Assembly: GCA_030653405.1 (NCBI GenBank)
Contig: JAURZO010000140.1
Location: 1 to 20,933, forward strand
Direction of reading: 5' to 3'
Source: Zwartia sp.
GTDB taxonomy: Bacteria; Pseudomonadota; Gammaproteobacteria; Burkholderiales; Burkholderiaceae_B
DNA length: 20,933 bases
The position numbers and the translations under genes are program-made. This document shows positions 15,206 through 20,933 of the stretch, in pieces. Each line of letters starts with the position of its first letter. Position 1 is the first letter of the stretch. The notes under the pieces are model-generated. The model was not told the DNA's origin. It worked only from the letters and a program-made list of their open reading frames with translations, and ran no database searches.

Positions 15206-16662
15206 TGGCATGGGAAATCGTCATCGGACTGGAAACACACACCCAGCTCTCGACTCAGACCAAAATTTTCTCGGGTAGCAGCACCCGTTACGGCGCGCTG
15301 CCCAACACCCAGGCCAATGAGGTCGACCTCGCACTGCCTGGCTCACTACCCGTCATGAATAAAGCAGCTGTTGACCGGGCAATTCGTTTTGGACTTGCCG
15401 TCGGCGCCACCATCGCACCCCGCTCAATTTTTGCCCGCAAAAATTACTTTTATCCTGACTCACCTAAAAACTACCAGATTAGTCAGTTTGAGATCCCGGT
15501 TGTGCAAGGAGGGTCACTGACCTTTTTTGTCGGCGACCAGGAAAAAACAATCAACCTGACGCGTGCGCACCTCGAAGAGGATGCTGGCAAATCCATGCAC
15601 GATGATTTCGTTGGACCACATGGCGAGTCTTCTTCTGGCATTGACTTAAACCGTGCCGGCACGCCGTTACTGGAAATCGTGTCCGAGCCAGAAATGCGTT
15701 CTGCCGCCGAGGCCGTTGCCTACGCAAAGTCACTCCATAGTCTCGTGATGTGGCTTGGCATTTGTGATGGCAATATGCAAGAGGGTTCTTTTCGCATTGA
15801 CGCCAACGTCTCGGTACGACCCGTTGGTCAAAAAGAGTTCGGCACGCGCTGTGAGATCAAAAACGTCAACTCTTTTAAATTTCTCGAACGCGCGATTCAA
15901 TTCGAAGTCCGTCGTCAAATCGAACTGATCGAAGACGGTGGCCGTGTGGTTCAGGAAACGAGGCTCTACGATTCGGAGCGCGATGAAACGCGCAGCATGC
16001 GAAGCAAGGAAGATTCGCATGATTACCGGTATTTCCCTGATCCCGACCTGCCACCCTTGGTGATTGAGTCGAGCTGGATTGAATCTGTGCGCGCGACAAT
16101 GCCTGAGCTGCCAGATGCCTTGCGCGAGCGTTTCGTCTCGCAATTTGGTCTGGCGCCTGTCGATGCTGCACAGCTCTCGAGCAGCCGCGATCTTGCAGGT
16201 TATTTCGAAAGCGTGAATGCCGCGCTGCCAACCGGTCAGGCTAAGCTTGCGGCCAACTGGATCATGGGCGAAGTATCCGCCACACTCAATCGCGAAGAAA
16301 AAGATATCTCGCAATGTCCTGTATCAGCACCGAGTCTGGCCGCACTCTTGACACGCATTATTGATGGCACCATCTCCAACAAAATCGCGCGTGATGTTTT
16401 TGCTGCGATGTGGGCTGGCGAACACCAGGGCAACCCAGACGCGATCATTCAAGCCAAAGGACTCACTCAGATCAGTGATACGGGTGCAATCGCCGCCATG
16501 ATTGACGCCGTCTTGGCAGACAATGCCGCGATTGTGGCCGAATACCGGTCTGGTAAACAAAAAGCGTTTAACTCGCTCGTCGGCCAAATCATGAAAGCGG
16601 CCAAAGGCAAAGCCAACCCCCAGCAGGTCAACGACCTGCTCAAGGCCAAACTAGATATCTAA
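15205..16662 (+). CDS. gatB: Asp/Glu-tRNA amidotransferase subunit B
   Basis: GatB binds the misacylated tRNA, activates its carboxyl group with ATP and transfers the ammonia supplied by GatA. It has 485 residues. The N-terminal cradle domain starts with WEIVIGLETHTQL and includes ARKNYFYPD, HLEEDAGKS, GIDLNRAGTPLLEIVSEPE, and EGSFRIDANVSVRP. The C-terminal third is the helical YqeY-like tail domain (from about 400) ending VNDLLKAKLDI. MAWEIV was chosen as start since its ATG overlaps the gatA stop and matches the family. The ten upstream in-frame codons lie within gatA. The gene converges on pyrE with a 15-base gap and no visible terminator. Confidence 0.96.
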   Translation: MAWEIVIGLETHTQLSTQTKIFSGSSTRYGALPNTQANEVDLALPGSLPVMNKAAVDRAIRFGLAVGATIAPRSIFARKNYFYPDSPKNYQISQFEIPVVQGGSLTFFVGDQEKTINLTRAHLEEDAGKSMHDDFVGPHGESSSGIDLNRAGTPLLEIVSEPEMRSAAEAVAYAKSLHSLVMWLGICDGNMQEGSFRIDANVSVRPVGQKEFGTRCEIKNVNSFKFLERAIQFEVRRQIELIEDGGRVVQETRLYDSERDETRSMRSKEDSHDYRYFPDPDLPPLVIESSWIESVRATMPELPDALRERFVSQFGLAPVDAAQLSSSRDLAGYFESVNAALPTGQAKLAANWIMGEVSATLNREEKDISQCPVSAPSLAALLTRIIDGTISNKIARDVFAAMWAGEHQGNPDAIIQAKGLTQISDTGAIAAMIDAVLADNAAIVAEYRSGKQKAFNSLVGQIMKAAKGKANPQQVNDLLKAKLDI

Positions 16663-16677
16663 ATAAGGGGCTGTTAT

Positions 16678-17349
16678 TCAGATCCCGTAACGTTGACGGT
16701 AAGCCAGCACCGCCTCGCGGTGTTGTGCAAACTCGGCATTCTGGTCCAACAGTGACAGAATGTCAGTGAGCGATGCGATACTGACCACCGGCAAGCCGTA
16801 TTTCTGCTGGACCTCCTGCACTGCGGAATGTGGTGATAACGCGCCATCCGGGCCTGCGCGTTCCATACGGTCCATTGCGATCAGCACCGCACAAGGCTCA
16901 GCACCGGCGGCACGAATGATTTCGACAGATTCTTTGACTGACGTGCCGGCAGTGATTACATCATCAATAATGACCACTTTGCCTTTGAGTGGCGCCCCCA
17001 CCAGCACTCCTCCCTCCCCATGATCCTTGGCTTCTTTGCGGTTATAAGCAAAAGGGACATCACGACCTTGCAATGATGCGCTCGAAGCCAGTGCCACCGA
17101 TGTGGCCGTGGCTAAAGGAATGCCTTTGTAGGCGGGGCCAAACAACATATCGAAAGGCAACTTGGAGTCAATGAGCGCATGGGCATAAAATTGTGCGAGC
17201 CGCCCCACCGAGGCACCCGTATTAAAGAGGCCCGCATTAAAAAAATAAGGACTGGTGCGACCCGATTTGGTCACAAAGCTCCCAAAACGCAACACGCCTT
17301 CTTTTAAGGCAAACTGTACGAAATCACGACGATCAGTCCCTAGCGACAT
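16678..17349 (-). CDS. pyrE: Orotate phosphoribosyltransferase
   Basis: PyrE joins orotate to PRPP to make orotidine monophosphate in pyrimidine synthesis. It has 223 residues, in the family range. The PRPP-binding loop VVIIDDVITAGTSV is at 125-138. The flexible catalytic loop with RKEAKDHGEGG is at 104-114. FGSFVTKSGRTSPYFFNAG near the start binds orotate. AGAGGA-like AGAGGA at 17360-17355 lies 5 bases before the ATG, a strong ribosome site. It diverges from the exonuclease gene with a 67-base gap. I could not assign a convincing promoter there. Confidence 0.96.
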   Translation of the reverse strand: MSLGTDRRDFVQFALKEGVLRFGSFVTKSGRTSPYFFNAGLFNTGASVGRLAQFYAHALIDSKLPFDMLFGPAYKGIPLATATSVALASSASLQGRDVPFAYNRKEAKDHGEGGVLVGAPLKGKVVIIDDVITAGTSVKESVEIIRAAGAEPCAVLIAMDRMERAGPDGALSPHSAVQEVQQKYGLPVVSIASLTDILSLLDQNAEFAQHREAVLAYRQRYGI

Positions 17350-17404
17350 AGCATTCCTCTCAGATTCGACTCAGTATTTAACAAACAACATTATCTCACC
17401 GACC

Positions 17405-17409
17405 AGGAG
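17405..17409 (+). promoter_or_regulatory. Ribosome-binding site deciding the TTG start of xthA
   Basis: AGGAG lies 7 bases before the TTG at 17417. No ATG or GTG at a suitable distance is in frame, so this site fixes the start. Confidence 0.75.
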
Positions 17410-17416
17410 CACCGCC

Positions 17417-18211
17417 TTGCTGCGTATCACCACTCTGAACCTCAACGGCATTCGTTCGGCTTATAACAAGGGCTTGCTCGACTGGCTCAAATCACATCAA
17501 GCCGACATCCTCTGCCTGCAAGAGCTCAAGGCTCATCTAACAGACATTCAACATGATTATCAACACCCTCTGGACTATACCGGTCACTTCTGTACTGCCG
17601 ACAAAAAAGGCTACAGCGGCGTCGGTATTTACCTAAGAGAGCAACCCGAACGAATCCTCACGGGGATCGGCTGTCCTGAGTTCGACCCTGAAGGGCGCGT
17701 GATCCGAGCCGACTGGTCCAATTTAACGGTGATCAGCGCTTACCTTCCATCGGGCTCTAGCGGACCCGAGCGTCAAGAGGCAAAGTTTCGTTTTCTAGAT
17801 AAATTCGGCCCATGGATGCAGGGACTCATGGATGATCATAAAAAAACCAACCGCGAATACGTGATCTGCGCAGACTGGAATATCGCCCACAAAGAGATTG
17901 ACCTCAAAAACTGGAAATCCAATCAGAAAAACTCGGGATTCACGCCCGAGGAACGAGCCTGGGTGACCAATACGATTGATGAGATTGGCTTTGTTGATGT
18001 ATTCCGAACGCTTGACCCACGTCCGGAACAATACACGTGGTGGAGTAATCGCGGGCAAGCATGGGCCAAGAACGTTGGCTGGCGGTTGGACTATCAACTG
18101 GCGACCCCTGGCATCGCCGCACTGGCTCGCACGACCAGCATTTACAAGGAGGAGCGCTTTTCCGATCATGCGCCGCTCACGATCGACTATGACTTCAAGC
18201 TGAAAGCCTGA
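17417..18211 (+). CDS. xthA: Exodeoxyribonuclease III family protein (AP endonuclease), TTG start
   Basis: This Mg-dependent nuclease of the exonuclease III/AP endonuclease family cleaves abasic sites in base-excision repair. From a TTG at 17417 it has 264 residues, the usual size. An AGGAG at 17405-17409, 7 bases upstream, supports TTG. The frame is open for 54 codons further up, but those lie opposite pyrE and do not match the family. Catalytic residues are visible: Asn8/Asn10 in LNLNGIR, Glu36 in LQELKA, Tyr109 in YLPSGSSG, Asp153 and Asn155 in ADWNIAHKEIDL, and Asp250-His251 in SDHAPL. The WWSNRGQAWAKNVGWRLDY segment is typical. Whether it is the main AP endonuclease cannot be decided here. 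Confidence 0.92.
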   Translation: MLRITTLNLNGIRSAYNKGLLDWLKSHQADILCLQELKAHLTDIQHDYQHPLDYTGHFCTADKKGYSGVGIYLREQPERILTGIGCPEFDPEGRVIRADWSNLTVISAYLPSGSSGPERQEAKFRFLDKFGPWMQGLMDDHKKTNREYVICADWNIAHKEIDLKNWKSNQKNSGFTPEERAWVTNTIDEIGFVDVFRTLDPRPEQYTWWSNRGQAWAKNVGWRLDYQLATPGIAALARTTSIYKEERFSDHAPLTIDYDFKLKA

Positions 18212-18220
18212 CAGGCGACC

Positions 18221-18250
18221 GCAGTCTGTTCAGAAAGATGAGTAGACTGC
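18221..18250. terminator. Inverted repeat between convergent xthA and ampG, possible weak terminator
   Basis: GCAGTCT (18221-18227) and AGACTGC (18244-18250) are perfect 7-base complements separated by 16 bases, in the 55-base gap between two converging genes. The position suggests bidirectional transcription termination. The long loop and missing U-run make it a poor intrinsic terminator. Confidence 0.3.
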
Positions 18251-18266
18251 TCTGTCAATCCGCGCG

Positions 18267-19547
18267 TTAAATGCCGGCGGCATCGATCCTGTCGATGTCC
18301 TTTCGACGCCAGCGCAGCAAGAGTATCCCCGGCAAAGCGATTGCGACCGTCATCAGGAAAAAGGTCGGCCAGCCAGCAAACTCTACAAGCGGGGGCGTCA
18401 ACGGCCCTGCAAGATAAGTACGTCCCACCGCCGACAGCGCGGACAGCAGGGCGAACTGGGTCGCGGAAAACTCACGGTTACACAAGCCCATCAACAAGGC
18501 GACGAAAGCCGCCGTGCCCATCCCGCCACACAGATTTTCCAAACTCACTCCGGCAGCCATCAACCATACACTGTGCGGCCCAACGGAGATCACCCAGAAA
18601 CCCAGATTAGAGAGGGCTTGCAGCAAACCAAACAATAACAAAGACCGATAAAGACCTAGTTTCGCCATCAAAGCGCCGCCTGTCAGCGCGCCCACAATGG
18701 TTGCAGTCAGTCCGAGCAGTTTGTTAACCGTACCGACCTCTGTGGCCGAATAACCAGCCGCACGGATCAGGAATGTGGTGGACAGTGCGCCTGCAAAAGC
18801 ATCACCTAGTTTGTAAAGCACGATCAATATCAACACTGTGATCGCTTCGGGACGACCGAAAAACTCTTTGAATGGCTCGAAAACCGCACGCGAAAGGGAT
18901 CGAGGCGTTTGTGCAGGCACCTCCGGCTCGGGAGCCCAAAAAGTCGCGAGCGCAGCCACCAGCATCAAGCCACCCATCAACATATAGGTATGTCCCCAAC
19001 CCAACCACTGATCCGCGATGATGAGCGCGAGTCCACCAGAAGTCAGCATTGCGAGCCTGTAGCCAAGCACAGACAGCGCGGCCCCGGCACCTCGCTCCTC
19101 CTTACGCAGCACGTCGCTGCGATAAGCATCAAACGCAATATCTTGGGTCGCGGAACAAAACGCCACCGCAACGGCGAGGAGCGCCAAAGGCAAGAGTGCC
19201 TGTCCAGGAGACATCAGGCCCATGGCCATGATGCCGAGCGCCAGCAAAAGCTGCGTCACAAGCATCCAGCCGCGCCTGCGACCCAGAAAGGGCGGCGCGT
19301 AACGATCCACTAATGGAGCCCAGAGGAACTTCAGTGTGTAGGCCGTACCTACCAACGTCAGAAAACCAATCTCTTGAAGAGAGACCTGCTCGATTGTCGC
19401 CCAAGCTTGTAGCGTTCCACCTGTCAGCGCAAGCGGCAGGCCGCTGGCAAAACCCAGCGCCAACAAGGGTGCGACTCGCCTGCGGGTATAGAGCTGCGAG
19501 GCAGGAATCGAAACCGCTTCAGGAGGGTTTGGACTCGCCGTCGTCAT
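18267..19547 (-). CDS. ampG: AmpG-like muropeptide permease (MFS)
   Basis: This is a major-facilitator membrane protein resembling AmpG, which imports GlcNAc-anhydroMurNAc peptides for cell-wall recycling and, where ampC is present, beta-lactamase induction. From the ATG at 19547 it has 426 residues and about twelve membrane segments. The AmpG-like features are LGFASGLPLALTGGTLQAW at the first segment, LKFLWAPLVDRY between segments two and three, and SATQDIAFDAYRSDVL in segment four. The upstream 36 in-frame codons lie inside metW and were excluded. The ATG overlaps the metW TGA as ATGA. No ribosome site is evident, so expression probably depends on coupling to metW. Substrate is inferred from family resemblance. 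Confidence 0.88.
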   Translation of the reverse strand: MTTASPNPPEAVSIPASQLYTRRRVAPLLALGFASGLPLALTGGTLQAWATIEQVSLQEIGFLTLVGTAYTLKFLWAPLVDRYAPPFLGRRRGWMLVTQLLLALGIMAMGLMSPGQALLPLALLAVAVAFCSATQDIAFDAYRSDVLRKEERGAGAALSVLGYRLAMLTSGGLALIIADQWLGWGHTYMLMGGLMLVAALATFWAPEPEVPAQTPRSLSRAVFEPFKEFFGRPEAITVLILIVLYKLGDAFAGALSTTFLIRAAGYSATEVGTVNKLLGLTATIVGALTGGALMAKLGLYRSLLLFGLLQALSNLGFWVISVGPHSVWLMAAGVSLENLCGGMGTAAFVALLMGLCNREFSATQFALLSALSAVGRTYLAGPLTPPLVEFAGWPTFFLMTVAIALPGILLLRWRRKDIDRIDAAGI

Positions 19548-20248
19548 TTGGCGGGCTGTATGGCGTTCGCGTGTGGAGCGCCAGAGGCAGAGGTGTTCAA
19601 GGAGCTCGAAGCAGTCGCAGCGCTGAAGCGATATGCGGCAAGCGTACTGCGCCAACCCGCCAGAAATTTAACTTCACGCTCATCGTTAAAGGTCGCGCGC
19701 TCTAACACCGTGAAATTCAACGTGTTTGCCAAGCGTTCAAAATCCTTAAGCGTACAAAGATGGATATTGGGCGTGTTGTACCAGTCATAAGGCATTTGCC
19801 CCGTCACAGGCATCCGCCCCCGCAAGATCGACCAACCGTGTGGCCAGTAACCAAAATTTGGAAAGGAAACAATACCTTCGCGGGCTACTCGACCCATTTC
19901 GCGCAGGATGTGCTCGGTGTTGTGCATCGACTGGAGTGTCTGTGACAGCACCACTGTATCGAACTGCTGGTTGTCAAACATCGCCAGACCGTCTTCGAGG
20001 TTTTGCTGGATCACATGCACACCGCGCTGCACACAGCTGAGGACCCGCGCGTCACTAATCTCGACTCCCACACCTTGGACGTGTTTAGCTTTCTGCAAAT
20101 GCGCGAGCAACGTGCCATCTCCACACCCTAAATCCAAAACGCGACTATTGGGCTGAATCCACTGCGCAATACGCGCGAGATCGCCTCGCAAATCGCCGCG
20201 AATAGCTTCCTCTCGCACTACTTTTTCGTTCATCACTTTTTCGCTCAT
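19544..20248 (-). CDS. metW: Methionine biosynthesis protein MetW (methyltransferase fold)
   Basis: MetW is a SAM-binding-fold protein encoded beside metX in many proteobacteria and needed there for methionine synthesis. It appears to support MetX rather than to methylate a known substrate. It has 234 residues. The nucleotide loop VLDLGCGDGTLL is at 37-48. VGVEISDARVLSCVQRGVHVIQQNLEDGL follows (acidic ribose contact E and D), and the later FPNFGYWPHGW and PYDWYNTPNIHLCT segments are hallmarks of MetW. A second in-frame ATG six codons on is possible. The C-terminal ~25 residues are Ala/Ser-rich and look disordered. It overlaps metX and ampG by 4 bases each. Confidence 0.93.
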   Translation of the reverse strand: MSEKVMNEKVVREEAIRGDLRGDLARIAQWIQPNSRVLDLGCGDGTLLAHLQKAKHVQGVGVEISDARVLSCVQRGVHVIQQNLEDGLAMFDNQQFDTVVLSQTLQSMHNTEHILREMGRVAREGIVSFPNFGYWPHGWSILRGRMPVTGQMPYDWYNTPNIHLCTLKDFERLANTLNFTVLERATFNDEREVKFLAGWRSTLAAYRFSAATASSSLNTSASGAPHANAIQPAK

Positions 20249-20933
20249 GACCGCCCCTTATTGGATTGTGCGCCAGAGTGAGGGGTCGTCCCAAGCGTCG
20301 CTGCAATTCTCAGGAAATAAGCGCGCACCAAGCTGTGGTAGCGTGCGTCATCAAGCAAGAAGGCGTCATGACCGTGGGGCGCATCAATTTCCGCATAGGT
20401 CGCGGGCTGCCCGTTTTTAAGCAAGGCTTGGACAATTTCCCTCGAACGCTCAGGCGGAAAACGCCAGTCGGTTGTAAACGATACCAACAAAAAATCCGCT
20501 TGAGCAGGTGCAATCGCGCGCGCGAAATCACCCCCTGTCAGTCGGGCGGGATCAAAATAATCAAGTGCACGGGTAATGAGCAAATACGTATTAGCATCAA
20601 AATATTTAGAAAACTTTTCCCCCTGATATCTCAGGTAGGACTCCACCTCAAACTCGACGCCATAGCCATATCGATAAGCTCCGTCCGCTGCGGGCTCGCG
20701 CTGAGTACGACCAAACTTTTCGGCCATATCATCATCAGACAAATAAGTAATATGACCAATCATGCGCGCAACCGATAAGCCGTGGCGCGGGACCGTGCTG
20801 TGGGCGTAATAGTCTCCACCGTGAAAATCCGGATCAGTAATGATGGCCCGGCGCGCGACTTCGTTAAAACCAATGTTCTGCGCTGAAAGGCGTGGCGTGC
20901 TTGCCACCACGACGCAATGCGCGACACGCTCAG
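20245..20933 (-). CDS. metX: Homoserine O-acyltransferase MetX, C-terminal part (5' end beyond window)
   Basis: MetX transfers an acetyl or succinyl group to homoserine, the first committed step of methionine synthesis. The frame stays open to the right edge, so the N-terminal ~150 residues, with the nucleophile serine, are outside. Visible are RVAHCVVVASTPRLSAQNIGFNEVARRAI (landmarks SAQNI and FNEVAR), GGDYYAHS and MIGHITYLSD. The alpha/beta-hydrolase Asp appears in FTTDWRFPPERS and the catalytic His in APHGHDAFLLDD. A GTG at 20910 could be mistaken for a start but lies inside the conserved region. Acetyl versus succinyl specificity cannot be judged from this part. Its TGA overlaps the metW start as ATGA. 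Confidence 0.94.
   Translation of the reverse strand, partial: ERVAHCVVVASTPRLSAQNIGFNEVARRAIITDPDFHGGDYYAHSTVPRHGLSVARMIGHITYLSDDDMAEKFGRTQREPAADGAYRYGYGVEFEVESYLRYQGEKFSKYFDANTYLLITRALDYFDPARLTGGDFARAIAPAQADFLLVSFTTDWRFPPERSREIVQALLKNGQPATYAEIDAPHGHDAFLLDDARYHSLVRAYFLRIAATLGTTPHSGAQSNKGRS

Noticed and set aside
15460..15480. Ser in YPDSPKNYQ of GatB where many family members have Leu
   Set aside because: I cannot tell whether this is usual in close relatives. All the surrounding conserved residues are present, so it is not treated as a lesion.
15730..16314. Long open frame on the minus strand (194 codons) opposite gatB
   Set aside because: It is fully inside gatB, its translation resembles no family I know, and gatB on the other strand is unmistakable.
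20266..20778. Plus-strand open frame (170 codons) opposite metX
   Set aside because: The metX frame is strongly conserved, and this product shows no recognisable domain.

Overview
The window reads as a stretch of chromosome from a betaproteobacterium of the order Burkholderiales, most likely an Alcaligenaceae-type organism. Three things suggest this. The gatCAB operon diverges from mreBCD-mrdA-rodA, a layout I know from Bordetella and Burkholderia relatives. A Bug-family (TctC-type) solute-binding gene is present, a family greatly expanded in Alcaligenaceae. The metX-metW pair is followed by ampG. Genus cannot be fixed from sequence alone. Gene packing is tight, no gap exceeds 200 bases, and I see no tRNA, rRNA, insertion sequence, prophage or CRISPR array.

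Layout. 1-4577 (minus): a general L-amino-acid ABC transporter operon in the order aapJ, aapQ, aapM, aapP, followed 8 bases later by the start of a Bug-type periplasmic binding protein that runs off the left edge. A good sigma70-type promoter and a foldable leader lie before aapJ. 4777-7545 (plus): ftsE-ftsX (division ABC complex) and mutY (A/G mismatch glycosylase). 7568-13212 (minus): the complete cell-elongation operon mreB, mreC, mreD, mrdA (PBP2), rodA. 13363-16662 (plus): gatC, gatA, gatB (tRNA-dependent amidotransferase). 16678-17349 (minus): pyrE. 17417-18211 (plus): exonuclease III family gene with a TTG start. 18267-20933 (minus): metX (5' end outside the window), metW and an AmpG-like permease, joined by two ATGA overlaps.

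Functional themes are amino-acid uptake, envelope growth and division (FtsEX, the Mre/PBP2/RodA elongasome, muropeptide recycling by AmpG), translation fidelity (GatCAB), DNA repair (MutY, Xth), pyrimidine synthesis and methionine synthesis.

Nearly every gene is an ordinary full-length housekeeping gene with intact catalytic motifs. The exception is mreB. Its phosphate-2 nucleotide-binding loop, normally D-I-G-G-G-T-T-E, reads V-F-G-G-G-T-T-A, and a further Ile to Phe change lies four residues on. The rest of the protein is canonical. All four changes can be explained as single transversions at an adenine of the coding strand. This is the one strongly unusual signal in the window and is either a real loss or change of MreB ATPase function or a local sequence error. 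Smaller points of interest are RNA structures in the aapJ leader and the aapJ-aapQ gap, and nested start-stop codons just before ftsE.
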